A stretch of DNA of 25,738 nucleotides from GCA-003244245 sp039924425 (GTDB lineage: Bacteria; Actinomycetota; Actinomycetes; Mycobacteriales; Pseudonocardiaceae): positions 1 through 25,738 of the forward strand of contig JBDTAX010000096.1 in the NCBI GenBank assembly GCA_039924425.1. The letters are read 5' to 3'. The notes below the pieces were generated by a model that worked only from the letters and a program-made list of their open reading frames with translations, was not told the origin of the DNA and did not search any database. Every line of letters begins with the position of its first letter. Position 1 is the first letter of the stretch. Shown here piece after piece: positions 7,988 to 15,709 of this stretch. The position numbers and the translations under genes are program-made.

Positions 7988-8938
7988 ATGGCAGAGGTCC
8001 TGGTCCTCGTCGAGCATTCCGGCGGCGAGGTCAAGAAGGTCACCACCGAGCTGCTCACGGCGGCGGCGACGCTGGGTGAGCCGGCCGCTGTGGTGGTGGC
8101 CACGCCGGGCACCGCCGGCAAGCTCCGGGACCGGCTGGCGGCCCACGGCGCGGCCAAGATCTACGTCGCCGAGTCCGAGGAGGTCGAGCGATACCTCACC
8201 GCTCCGGCCGTCGGGGTGCTGGCGGCGCTGGTGGCCTCGGCCCGGCCGGTCGCGGTGCTCCTCGCCACCTCGCCGGACGGCCGGGAGATCGCCGGCAAAC
8301 TCGCCGTACGCACCGGATCCGGCCTGCTCAGCGACGTCGTCGAGCTGGACGCGGACGGCACCGCCACGCACTTGGTGTTCGGCGGTTCCTACCTCGCCAG
8401 GTCCCGAGTCACCACGCCGGTCGCGGTGATCACGCTACGGGCCGGCGCGATCGAGCCCCGTCAGTCACCGGGCGCTGCCGCTGAGCAGATCGTCCCGGTC
8501 CCTTCGGTAAAAGCAGCGACGGTCGTTGAACGGCGGCCCCTCGAAGGGGGTGACCGCCCCGAGCTCTCCGACGCCAGTGTGGTGGTCTCCGGTGGTCGTG
8601 GCGTCGGCTCGGCGGAGGCTTTCGGGGTGGTCGAGAAGCTCGCCGACGCGCTCGGCGCGGCGGTCGGGGCGTCCCGGGCGGCGGTCGATTCTGGCTACTA
8701 CCCGCACCAGTTCCAGGTCGGGCAGACCGGCAAGACCGTCTCCCCACAGCTGTACGTCGCGCTCGGCATTTCCGGTGCGATCCAGCACCGCGCCGGGATG
8801 CAGACCGCCAAGACCATCGTCGCGGTCAACAAAGACCCCGAGGCGCCGATCTTCGAGATCGCCGACTTCGGTGTGGTCGGCGATCTGTTCACCGTCGCTC
8901 CGCAACTGACTGACGCCATCACCAAACGCAAGGGTTGA
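7988..8938 (+). CDS. etfA: Electron transfer flavoprotein, alpha subunit
   Basis: The 316-aa product from ATG 7988 is preceded by AGAGGGGAA. The N-terminal domain starts MAEVLVLVEHSGGEVKKVT. The C-terminal FAD-binding domain carries the EtfA signature at about residues 235-300: SGYYPHQFQVGQTGKTVSPQ, LYVALGISGAIQHRAGM, then NKDPEAPIFEIADFGVVGDL. These segments contact the flavin, and all look intact. The protein forms the FAD-carrying half of the ETF dimer with the upstream EtfB and feeds electrons from fatty-acid and amino-acid oxidation to the membrane quinone pool. It corresponds to M. tuberculosis fixB (Rv3028c). Confidence 0.97.
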   Translation: MAEVLVLVEHSGGEVKKVTTELLTAAATLGEPAAVVVATPGTAGKLRDRLAAHGAAKIYVAESEEVERYLTAPAVGVLAALVASARPVAVLLATSPDGREIAGKLAVRTGSGLLSDVVELDADGTATHLVFGGSYLARSRVTTPVAVITLRAGAIEPRQSPGAAAEQIVPVPSVKAATVVERRPLEGGDRPELSDASVVVSGGRGVGSAEAFGVVEKLADALGAAVGASRAAVDSGYYPHQFQVGQTGKTVSPQLYVALGISGAIQHRAGMQTAKTIVAVNKDPEAPIFEIADFGVVGDLFTVAPQLTDAITKRKG

Positions 8939-8977
8939 CGCCGGCTCGGTGGTCAGCGCGACGAAAGAGGCCGGTAG

Positions 8978-9532
8978 GTGAACCTCGCCAAGAGCGACCG
9001 TGGCTGGATGTCCGGTATTGCCGGCGACGATGTCGTCACTATCGGCGATCCTCGGCTCAAGGCGGAGACCCGAGCCGTTGACCATGTCGATGATGCCGCT
9101 GAGCTCCTCGGGCGCATGGTGAATCGATTGCGCGAGTTGAATGGCGCTGGTCTGGCCGCACCGCAGATTGACGCGTCGGTCAAGGTGATCGTTGTCGAGG
9201 TCAGGAAGACCGATGTGTTCCCCGACCGCCTGACGTCCTCGCTGCTGCAGATGGTCAATCCGGTGGTTGTGAAAAAATCTGGGACGACTGAGACCGGCTG
9301 GGAGGGTTGTTTCAGTGTTCCTGGGCTCATGGGCCTTGTGCCGCGAGCCGAGACCATCACCGTCCAGTACATCTCAGTGGTCGGTGTCGACGTCACGGAG
9401 CAATACTCCGGGTATGTGGCCAGAGTGATCCAGCACGAGGTCGATCACCTCAACGGCGTCGAATTCGTTGACCGGATGGCGTCAATGGAGAGCTTGACGA
9501 CGGTGGCGAATTACCTGAAATTTCATAGGTGA
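8978..9532 (+). CDS. def: Peptide deformylase
   Basis: The 184-aa product removes the formyl group from the starting methionine of new proteins. All three metal/active-site motifs are present: motif 1 GAGLAAPQ (56-63), motif 2 EGCFSVPG with metal ligand Cys111, and motif 3 HEVDHLNG with His153, Glu154 and His157. Motif 2 has Phe where many enzymes have Leu (EGCLS). The start used is GTG 8978. The predicted N-terminus (NLAKSDRGWMSGIAGDDVVT) is short before the family's IGDPRLK-type strand. The gene lies between etfA and the OlsB-like acyltransferase, genes that are adjacent in mycobacteria, and its DNA is somewhat less GC-rich than its neighbours. It is probably an insertion and perhaps a second deformylase (inference). 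Confidence 0.94.
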   Translation: MNLAKSDRGWMSGIAGDDVVTIGDPRLKAETRAVDHVDDAAELLGRMVNRLRELNGAGLAAPQIDASVKVIVVEVRKTDVFPDRLTSSLLQMVNPVVVKKSGTTETGWEGCFSVPGLMGLVPRAETITVQYISVVGVDVTEQYSGYVARVIQHEVDHLNGVEFVDRMASMESLTTVANYLKFHR

Positions 9533-9665
9533 TCATGGAGTCGGGCGCGTGCTGGGCTCGCTGAACCGCGAGCGGGCACCGAGCCCCTAGGGATTCATCG
9601 AGATTCCATGGGGTGGTCATGGCGGTGTTGCTCACGTAACTCGCTGGCGCGGTACACCCAGAGTC

Positions 9666-10499
9666 ATGAGCGCGACACGGATGCAGGTGAGCACTTCCGT
9701 GGCTGCGGGTTCCCCGCGCTACACGCTGCTGGTGGCGCAGCGGCCGGCCGACATCCGCGCCGCCCAGCGGCTTCGGCACCGGGTGTTCGCCGGTGAGCTG
9801 GGCGCTGTGCTGCACACGCCCGAACCCGGCCTGGACATCGACGCCTACGACGCGCACTGCGACCACCTGGTGGTGCGTGAAGACGCGACCGGCGAGATTG
9901 TCGGCACCTACCGAATGCTCGCCCCCGAGGGCGCGCGGCGCGCGGGCGGCCTGTACTGCGAGACCGAGTTCCTGATCCCCGCGCTGGCCGGACTGCGCGA
10001 CACCCTGGTGGAGACCGGTCGCTCCTGCGTGCACCCGCACCACCGCACCGGGGCGGTGGTGAACCTGGTCTGGGCGGGCATCGCGCGATACCTGCTGCTC
10101 ACCGGCCACCGGTGGCTGGTGGGATGCGCGTCAGTGCCGCTGCGCACGCCGGGCGCTTCGGGGGGCGCCCCGGAGGGCGCGTTCGCGGCGGGAGTCTGGG
10201 ACACCGTACGGGCTCGGCACCTCGCGCCCGAGGCGTATCGAGTGACGCCGCGCCGGCCGTGGGACGTCGCGACGTCGCGACAGCCGGCCGACGCCGCCCC
10301 GACGTCGGCGCCCCAGCGTCCAGGGCTGCCTCCGCTGCTGCGCGGCTACCTGCGGTTGGGGGCCTGGGTCTGCGGGCCACCGGCGCACGACCCGGATTTC
10401 GGGGTGGCCGACTTCCTGGTCCTGTTGGGCCTGGACCGGATGGATCCCCGTTACCTGCGGCACTTTCTGGGGCCCGACTTTGTGGGTAGGGGCGAATGA
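9666..10499 (+). CDS. GNAT-type N-acyltransferase, OlsB/hemolysin-like (Acetyltransf_5)
   Basis: The 277-aa product from ATG 9666 contains the N-acyltransferase core of the ornithine-lipid synthase OlsB type: YTLLVAQRPADIRAAQRLRH, VFAGELGA, DIDAYDAHCDHLVVRED, IVGTYRMLAP, and a C-terminal part ending with DFLVLLGLDRMDPRYLRHFL. Such enzymes use acyl-ACP or acyl-CoA to acylate an amino group. The next gene, overlapping by 4 nt (ATGA), encodes a PlsC-like O-acyltransferase. The OlsB/OlsA pairing is typical of ornithine-lipid synthesis, so a two-step lipid acylation is plausible but not proven. Gene order matches M. tuberculosis Rv3027c-Rv3026c, whose role is also unsettled. A Pro/Arg-rich stretch at about residues 195-220 looks like a variable linker. 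Confidence 0.85.
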   Translation: MSATRMQVSTSVAAGSPRYTLLVAQRPADIRAAQRLRHRVFAGELGAVLHTPEPGLDIDAYDAHCDHLVVREDATGEIVGTYRMLAPEGARRAGGLYCETEFLIPALAGLRDTLVETGRSCVHPHHRTGAVVNLVWAGIARYLLLTGHRWLVGCASVPLRTPGASGGAPEGAFAAGVWDTVRARHLAPEAYRVTPRRPWDVATSRQPADAAPTSAPQRPGLPPLLRGYLRLGAWVCGPPAHDPDFGVADFLVLLGLDRMDPRYLRHFLGPDFVGRGE

Positions 10500-11608
10500 A
10501 CCGCTCGCATCCGTGGATGCCGGTGTCGCCCTGCGGCGAGGGCTGCCTGCCCCCGCCCGCCGTGGTGCCCAGCGTGAGCTGGGCGCGACGGCTGCCGCGG
10601 CTGCTGGCCGCCGCGATGCTGCTGCTGGCGGGAGCGGCAGTGCTCCCGCTGCTCGGCCCGCCGCGCCGGGAACGGGCGCTGCGGGCCTGGTGCCGGGCGC
10701 TGCTCCGAGCGTTGGGGATCACGCTGGAGATCACCGGAGGGGAGCGGTTCGCCGCCCCAGGGGTCGGAGTCCTGGTGGTCAGCAACCACATGTCCTGGCT
10801 GGACCTGATCGCGCTGGGCGCGGTCCAGCCGCTGCGCATGGTGGCGAAGAGCGAGGTTCGAGGGTGGCCGGTGCTCGGATCGCTGGCCCGCCGGATGGGT
10901 ACCGTTTTTCTGGAGCGCGAACGGCTCTCGACGCTGCCCCGGACGGTCGAGGCGGTAGCTGACGCACTGGCCGGCGGTGGCGCCATCGGCGCGTTCCCGG
11001 AGGGCACCACCTGGTGCGGGCTTGCCAGCGGACGGTTCCGGTCAGCGATTTTCCAGGCCGCGCTCGACTCCGCGACGCTGGTGCGGCCGGTGGCGTTGCG
11101 CTACCGCCTGGTCGGTGCCGGCGCCACCACGGTGGCCGCCTTCGTCGGCCCCGCCACCCTGGGGGAGGCGGTGCCGCGGGTGGCCGGAGTGCGGGGCCTG
11201 GTGGTGGCCGTGCGGTTGCTGCCGCCGCTGCCCGCCGCCGGTACCGACCGTCGCGCGTTGGCGACCCGCGCCGAGGCCGCCGTCACCGCGGTGACCCTGC
11301 CAGCGTCCCTGCCAGTGTTACCGGGGACGCCGTTAGGCTGGTGTCTCGATGACGTACCTGGACCACGCGGCGACGACGCCCATGCTGCCCGAGGCGGTGG
11401 CGGCGATGAATCAGGCATTGTCCACAGTGGGCAACGCCTCGTCGCTGCACGGCTCGGGCCGCCGAGCGCGGCGCACCGTCGAGGAATGCCGGGAGGCCGT
11501 CGCGGAGGCATTGGGCGCGCGCCCGTCGGAGGTGGTGTTCACCGGTGGCGGCACGGAGGGCGACAACCTCGCGGTCAAGGGCCTGTTCTGGCAGCGCCGG
11601 ACCGCTGA
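10496..11608 (+). CDS. Lysophospholipid acyltransferase (PlsC-like, 1-acylglycerol-3-phosphate acyltransferase family)
   Basis: The product carries a hydrophobic N-terminal helix at about residues 33-53 and the acyltransferase motifs NHMSWLD (97-103; catalytic His98 and Asp103) and FPEGTT (167-172). Recognisable homology ends near residue 270. The reading frame nevertheless stays open to 370 aa, overlapping the next gene by 260 nt. The last 85 or so residues (rich in Gly, Arg and His) are simply the desulfurase DNA read in another frame. A +1 shift near 11330 would end the protein at TAG 11334-11336, giving about 280 aa, close to the usual family length. So either the annotated 3' end is non-functional extension or a base is missing. 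The start overlaps the upstream gene by ATGA. It probably adds the second acyl chain to the upstream enzyme's product or to lysophosphatidic acid. Confidence 0.85.
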   Translation: MNRSHPWMPVSPCGEGCLPPPAVVPSVSWARRLPRLLAAAMLLLAGAAVLPLLGPPRRERALRAWCRALLRALGITLEITGGERFAAPGVGVLVVSNHMSWLDLIALGAVQPLRMVAKSEVRGWPVLGSLARRMGTVFLERERLSTLPRTVEAVADALAGGGAIGAFPEGTTWCGLASGRFRSAIFQAALDSATLVRPVALRYRLVGAGATTVAAFVGPATLGEAVPRVAGVRGLVVAVRLLPPLPAAGTDRRALATRAEAAVTAVTLPASLPVLPGTPLGWCLDDVPGPRGDDAHAARGGGGDESGIVHSGQRLVAARLGPPSAAHRRGMPGGRRGGIGRAPVGGGVHRWRHGGRQPRGQGPVLAAPDR

Positions 11609-12551
11609 CCCGCGCCGCACCCGGGTCCTCGCCTCCGCCGTCGAGCACCACGCGGTGCTCGACGCGGTGTCCTGGCTGGCCGAGCACGAGGGTGCCGCCG
11701 TGGAGTGGCTGGAGGTGGACGGCGACGGCCGGGTGCACCCCGAGACGCTGCGCGCCGCGCTGGCCCGCGACCCGAGCTCGGTGGCCCTGGTGAGCGTGAT
11801 GTGGGCGAACAACGAGGTGGGCACCGTGACGCCGGTGCGGGAGCTGGCCGAGGTCGCCGCCGGGTACGGGGTGCCGCTGCACACCGACGCGGTCCAGGCG
11901 GTGGGCCAGCTCCCGGTGCACTTCGGCCGGTCCGGCGCCGCGGCGCTCACCCTGACCGGGCACAAGCTGGGCGGTCCCTACGGGGTTGGGGTGCTGCTGC
12001 TGGGCCGGGAGGTCGCCCTCACCCCGCTGCTGCACGGCGGCGGCCAGGAGCGCGATGTGCGTTCCGGCACGCTGGATGTCCCAGCGATCGTCGGGCTGGC
12101 CACCGCGATCCGGCACGCCGTGACGTCCCAGCCGCACAGCGCCATCGGGCTCGAACGGCTGCGCGATGAGCTGGTGGACGGGATCCTGGCCAAGGTGCCC
12201 GACGCGGTGCTCAACGGTGACCCGGGCGACGGTGTGATCGACGGCGGCCCCTCGCGGTTGCCGGGCAACGCCCATCTGACCTTCCCCGGCTGCGAAGGCG
12301 ACTCGCTGCTGATGCTGCTCGACGCCCGGGGCATCGAGTGCTCCACGGGCGCGGCCTGCACCGCTGGCGTGGCGCAACCCTCCCACGTGCTGCTGGCGAT
12401 GGGCGCCACGCCGGCCGCGGCGCGCGGCTCGCTGCGCCTGTCCTTCGGGCACACCTCGACGGCCGCGGACGTGACCGAGGTGCTCGATGTGATCGAACCG
12501 GTGGTCGCCCGGGCCCGTGGCGCTGGCACCCGGCGAGCGGCGGTGTCGTGA
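11349..12551 (+). CDS. Cysteine desulfurase (NifS/IscS-like, aminotransferase class V)
   Basis: The 400-aa product from ATG 11349 begins with the diagnostic MTYLDHAATTPMLPEAV. The PLP-binding lysine is Lys206 in TLTGHKLGGPYGVG. The cofactor-stacking His101 lies in AVEHHAVLD, and the catalytic Cys337 lies in CSTGAACTAG, matching the SSGSAC loop of the family. The enzyme takes sulfur from cysteine and passes it on as a persulfide. mnmA follows with a 4-nt GTGA overlap, so the most likely acceptor is MnmA for tRNA 2-thiolation. A role in Fe-S assembly is also possible. It corresponds to M. tuberculosis Rv3025c. A TAGGCT hexamer 9 nt before the ATG could be a local -10 element. Confidence 0.95.
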   Translation: MTYLDHAATTPMLPEAVAAMNQALSTVGNASSLHGSGRRARRTVEECREAVAEALGARPSEVVFTGGGTEGDNLAVKGLFWQRRTADPRRTRVLASAVEHHAVLDAVSWLAEHEGAAVEWLEVDGDGRVHPETLRAALARDPSSVALVSVMWANNEVGTVTPVRELAEVAAGYGVPLHTDAVQAVGQLPVHFGRSGAAALTLTGHKLGGPYGVGVLLLGREVALTPLLHGGGQERDVRSGTLDVPAIVGLATAIRHAVTSQPHSAIGLERLRDELVDGILAKVPDAVLNGDPGDGVIDGGPSRLPGNAHLTFPGCEGDSLLMLLDARGIECSTGAACTAGVAQPSHVLLAMGATPAAARGSLRLSFGHTSTAADVTEVLDVIEPVVARARGAGTRRAAVS

Positions 12552-13621
12552 AGATCTTGGCCGCGATGAGCGGCGGAGTGGACTCCGCGGTGGCGGCCGC
12601 CCGAGTGGCCGAGGCCGGGCACGAGGTGGTCGGGGTGCACCTGGCGCTGTCGGCGCGGCCGGGCACGCTGCGCACCGGCGCCCGCGGGTGTTGTACCCGC
12701 GAAGACGCCGCCGACGCGCGGCGGGTCGCCGACGTCATCGACATCCCGTTCTACGTCTGGGACTTCGCGCGACAGTTCACCGCCGAGGTGGTGGAGGACT
12801 TCGTGGCGGAGTACGCCGCCGGGCGCACCCCCAACCCGTGCCTGCGGTGCAACGAGCGGATCAAGTTCACCGCGCTGCTGGACCGGGCTCGTGACCTCGG
12901 CTTCGACGCGGTCTGCACCGGTCACTACGCACGCTTGCGGGACGGCGTGTTGCGCCGGGCGGTGGACGCCGGCAAGGACCAGTCCTACGTGCTCTCCGGG
13001 CTCACCGCTGAGCAGCTGGCGCATGCGCTGTTCCCGATCGGGGACACCACCAAGGCCGAGATCCGGGCCGAGGCGACCCGGCGCGGGCTGGCCGTCGCGG
13101 GCAAGCCCGACAGCCACGACATCTGCTTCATCCCCTCGGGCGACACCCGGGCATTCCTGACCGACCGGCTGGGTTCCCGGCCTGGGGAGCTGGTCGACGA
13201 TCAGACCGGCGAGGTTCTCGGGAGCCATCACGGGGTGCACGGGTTCACCGTCGGCCAGCGCCGTGGGTTGGGGTTGTCGCACCCGGCCCCCGATGGCCGC
13301 CCTCGGTTCGTGCTGGGGCTTGAGCCCGCCACCGGGACCGTGCGGGTGGGGCCCGCCGCTGAACTGGACGTTGGCGTGATCGAGGCCGAGCGCCCGGTGT
13401 GGGCCTTGGGTGCGCCTGATGGCCCCCTCGAGTGCGTCGCGCAGGTCCGGGCGCACGGCGGGTGTGCCAGCGCCGTGGCCCGGGCCGTCAACGATCGCCT
13501 GCTGGTGCACCTGCGCGACCCCCTGCGCGGAGTCGCTCCCGGCCAAGCCGTAGCCCTCTACCGCCCCGACCCCACCGGCGACGTCGTCCTCGCCAGCGCC
13601 ACCATCACCGCCACCCGATAA
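12548..13621 (+). CDS. mnmA: tRNA 2-thiouridine(34) synthase MnmA
   Basis: The 357-aa product starts at GTG 12548 (VKILAAMSGGVDSAVAAA). This start was chosen because it gives the standard N-terminus and a 4-nt overlap with the desulfurase stop. Motifs are the ATP-PPase loop SGGVDS (8-13), the first catalytic cysteine Cys101 in CLRCNERIKF, and the second Cys193 in SHDICFIPSGD. The C-terminal part is a normal substrate-binding beta domain (VHGFTVGQRRGLGL). MnmA adenylates U34 of the Glu, Gln and Lys tRNAs and replaces oxygen with sulfur donated as persulfide. The adjacent desulfurase is the likely donor. The gene is followed directly by a very strong hairpin. It corresponds to M. tuberculosis trmU (Rv3024c). 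Confidence 0.96.
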   Translation: MKILAAMSGGVDSAVAAARVAEAGHEVVGVHLALSARPGTLRTGARGCCTREDAADARRVADVIDIPFYVWDFARQFTAEVVEDFVAEYAAGRTPNPCLRCNERIKFTALLDRARDLGFDAVCTGHYARLRDGVLRRAVDAGKDQSYVLSGLTAEQLAHALFPIGDTTKAEIRAEATRRGLAVAGKPDSHDICFIPSGDTRAFLTDRLGSRPGELVDDQTGEVLGSHHGVHGFTVGQRRGLGLSHPAPDGRPRFVLGLEPATGTVRVGPAAELDVGVIEAERPVWALGAPDGPLECVAQVRAHGGCASAVARAVNDRLLVHLRDPLRGVAPGQAVALYRPDPTGDVVLASATITATR

Positions 13622-13687
13622 CCCCGACATGGAGCCTTATCGGGGCTATCCGGTCATGCATAGCCCCGATAAGGCTCCATGTCGGGG
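13622..13687. terminator. 66-bp perfect palindrome (28-bp stem, 10-nt loop), probable bidirectional terminator
   Basis: The left arm 13622-13649 is the exact reverse complement of the right arm 13660-13687, with loop CCGGTCATGC. It begins 1 nt after the mnmA stop and ends 15 nt before the stop of a converging small gene, the position expected of a shared terminator. No T-tract follows, which is common for actinomycete hairpins. Each arm also holds CCCCGA-N12-TCGGGG (13622-13645 and 13664-13687), so two small hairpins could form instead of one long one. It may also be a dispersed palindromic element. Confidence 0.75.
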
Positions 13688-13702
13688 AGGGGGAGGCGGG
13701 GG

Positions 13703-13909
13703 TCACGCGCCGTTGGCGGGGGTGCCGGCGGCGCCGACGCTGTTGCCTTGCAGAATGGTGGTGCTGCTATGAAAAAAGGCCAGGACGGAGTTCACGAAGC
13801 CCACGGGGCCGCCCTGGGCGGCTTGGGGGACCAGTGACAGGACGGTGCGGGGGGCCAGCAGCTCCCCGTGCTGTCCGTCGAGCTCGGCGAAGCTTACTGC
13901 ATCAGACAT
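13703..13909 (-). CDS. Small 68-aa protein with leader-like N-terminus, possible peptide precursor
   Basis: The start is the ATG at 13909 because a perfect AGGAGG lies 6 nt upstream. An earlier in-frame start at 13948 lacks this. The product begins MSDAVSFAELDGQHGELLAP, continues RTVLSLVPQAAQGGPVGFV, NSVLAFFHSSTTI, and ends in a small-residue tail LQGNSVGAAGTPANGA. The acidic N-terminus followed by a hydrophobic, Gly/Ala/Asn-rich C-terminus resembles a leader plus core of a secreted or modified peptide. From memory, ELDGQHxELLPARTVLS-type starts recur in small hypothetical actinomycete proteins, but I cannot verify this here. There is no cysteine and no obvious maturation enzyme or transporter nearby. 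It converges on mnmA across the palindrome. Function is unknown. Confidence 0.75.
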   Translation of the reverse strand: MSDAVSFAELDGQHGELLAPRTVLSLVPQAAQGGPVGFVNSVLAFFHSSTTILQGNSVGAAGTPANGA

Positions 13910-14082
13910 CGAATCCTCCTGGGTAAGTCGGCGGTGCCAACTCGGCATGATTTACCGTGCCCAATAGCACCGTTGCCCGGCAATCGGTAGTCGCACGTAA
14001 TTGTTCCCCGCCACTACCTACCGCCGCTACCTATCGCCGGACCGCCCGCACCGCCCGCCGGTGATGTTGGTAGACATCCCCG

Positions 14083-15120
14083 GTGACCGACCTACAACGA
14101 CCCTGGCCCCTTGGTACCGCAACCGGCATCGGTTCGATGCCGGGCACCGACGCGCGGGAAGCCGCTCGCGTCGTGACCGGCGAGCTGCCCCAGCTGCCGC
14201 ACCTGCCCGAGCTGCCCGGTCGGGGCGTGGGAGCTGACCTGATCGGGCGCACCGCGGCGCTGCTCGTCGACCTCGCCGTCGAGCTGGTGCCCTCCGGGTA
14301 CCGGGTCACCGCCCGGCCCGGGCGCGAGCACCGCCGTGGCGTCGACCTGTTGCACGGCGACCTGGACGCACTCGAGGAGGCGCTGGATTCCGCCGGGGCC
14401 CGACCGGAGGTGATCAAGCTGCAGGCGGCCGGGCCGTGGACGCTGGCCGCGGCGGTGGAGCTGCGCCGCGGGCACAAGGTGCTCACCGACCCTGGCGCGT
14501 TGCGCGAGTTTACGGCGTCACTGGCCGAGGGGCTGCGGGTGCAGGTGAGTGAGGTGTCCCGCCGTCTCGGGGTCAGGGTCGTCGTGCAGCTCGACGAACC
14601 GGGACTGCCCGCGGTGCTGGCCGGCGGCGTGCCCACCCCGTCCGGGTACGGCACCGTGGCCGCGGTGCCCGAGAATGACGCGGCCGAGCTCCTGCACAGC
14701 GTGCTCGAGACGCTGCCGCCACCGCGGATCGTGCACTGCTGCGCGCCGCGGCCACCCTTGGCGCTGCTGCGCCGCGCCGGGGCCGACGCGCTGGCCGTCG
14801 ACGCCGAACTGCTTACCGGCGCCCCCCGGGCCACCATCGACGCCCTCGGTGAGGCGTGGGACGCCGGGGTGTCGGTGCTGCTCGGGCTGGTGCCGGCGAT
14901 TCCCGCCGCGCGCGTGCCCACTCTCGCTGAGCTGGCCCGGCCGGCGCTGGAGCTGGTGGACCGGCTCGGCTTCAACCGCGCGATGCTTGCCGAGCGCTGC
15001 CTGCCCACCCCATCCTGCGGCCTCGCTGGCGCCACCCCGGACTGGGCACAGCGAGCGCTCACCCTGGCGCGGGAACTGGGGCAGGCCTTCGTTGACCCAC
15101 CCGATTCCTGGTCGCGGTGA
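14083..15120 (+). CDS. Short cobalamin-independent methionine synthase-like protein (MetE C-terminal family)
   Basis: The 345-aa product from GTG 14083 resembles only the C-terminal catalytic domain of MetE (about 750 aa in full) and matches the short actinobacterial type such as M. tuberculosis Rv3015c. It starts PWPLGTATGIGSMPGTDARE. The zinc-site residues expected for MetE are recognisable as His218 and Cys220 in IVHCCAP and Cys312 in LPTPSCGLAG, suggesting an active thiol-methyltransferase site. The VVVQLDEPGLP strand (167-176) is also typical. Because the N-terminal MetE half is missing, true methionine synthesis from methyl-folate is uncertain; a different methyl donor is possible. Its stop overlaps the following broken GNAT gene by 4 nt (GTGA), indicating an ancestral operon, and ligA lies further downstream as in mycobacteria. 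Confidence 0.88.
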   Translation: MTDLQRPWPLGTATGIGSMPGTDAREAARVVTGELPQLPHLPELPGRGVGADLIGRTAALLVDLAVELVPSGYRVTARPGREHRRGVDLLHGDLDALEEALDSAGARPEVIKLQAAGPWTLAAAVELRRGHKVLTDPGALREFTASLAEGLRVQVSEVSRRLGVRVVVQLDEPGLPAVLAGGVPTPSGYGTVAAVPENDAAELLHSVLETLPPPRIVHCCAPRPPLALLRRAGADALAVDAELLTGAPRATIDALGEAWDAGVSVLLGLVPAIPAARVPTLAELARPALELVDRLGFNRAMLAERCLPTPSCGLAGATPDWAQRALTLARELGQAFVDPPDSWSR

Positions 15121-15709
15121 CAGCCCTGTCGCTCGCGCCGGTTGAGTCCGCCGATGAGCCGGCCATCCGGAGTTGTTACCAGTTGCGCTGCGCGGTGGTG
15201 CACGCCGACTGGCCGGCCTACCCGCCGCCCTGCTGGATCGAGGAGCTCGGCTGCTTTCGGCATCCGTGGCCCGGCGAGGCGCAGACCGCATGGGTGGCTC
15301 GGGTGGCCGGCTCGGTGGTGGGCGGCTGTGCGCTCACCCTGCGGAGGTCTTTGACGCGGTGCGGCTGCGGGCCTGCGAGGCCAGCCGGCTGGCTCGGGGC
15401 CAGCATCTGGTCGGCACCGGGGCGGTGGAGCGCACCGGGCGGCTGGTTGCTTTCACCATGCTTGTCGGCTTCACCACATCGCGCTGGTTCGCCGGCCAGG
15501 AGGACACGATCGTCGCGCCGGAGCACCGCGGCCACCGGCTGGGTACCCTGATCAAGGTGGCCAACCTGCACCTCGCTCAGTCCCAGCGCCCTGAGCTGCG
15601 CGTCATCGATACCTGCAACGCGGACTCCAACCAGCACATGGTCAGGATCAACGAGGCGATGGGGTTCCGGCCGCACCACCGCACGGGTGAGTGGCAGCTC
15701 GATCTGTGA
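15117..15709 (+). pseudogene. GNAT acetyltransferase pseudogene (internal deletion with frameshift)
   Basis: Two frames are needed to read this gene. From GTG 15117 the first 75 or so residues (LSLAPVESADEPAIRSCYQL ... AWVARVAGSVVGGCALTLR) look like the start of a GNAT domain. Homology then jumps near 15340 to another frame that reads EVFDAVRLRACEASRLARG, DTIVAPEHRGHRLGTLIKVA, and a C-terminal NQHMVRINEAMGF ending at TGA 15709. That second part is the C-terminal domain of tandem-GNAT proteins of roughly 400 aa. The middle, about 150-200 residues containing the first acetyl-CoA-binding core and the linker, is missing. The simplest reading is a deletion that also broke the frame, leaving a dead gene. 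The intact ancestor was co-translated with the upstream MetE-like gene. A sequencing error alone would not explain the missing length. Confidence 0.82.

Noticed and set aside
11978..13630. A 550-codon reverse-strand open frame opposite the desulfurase and mnmA
   Set aside because: No domain or ribosome-binding site. It lies wholly antisense to two well-recognised housekeeping genes.
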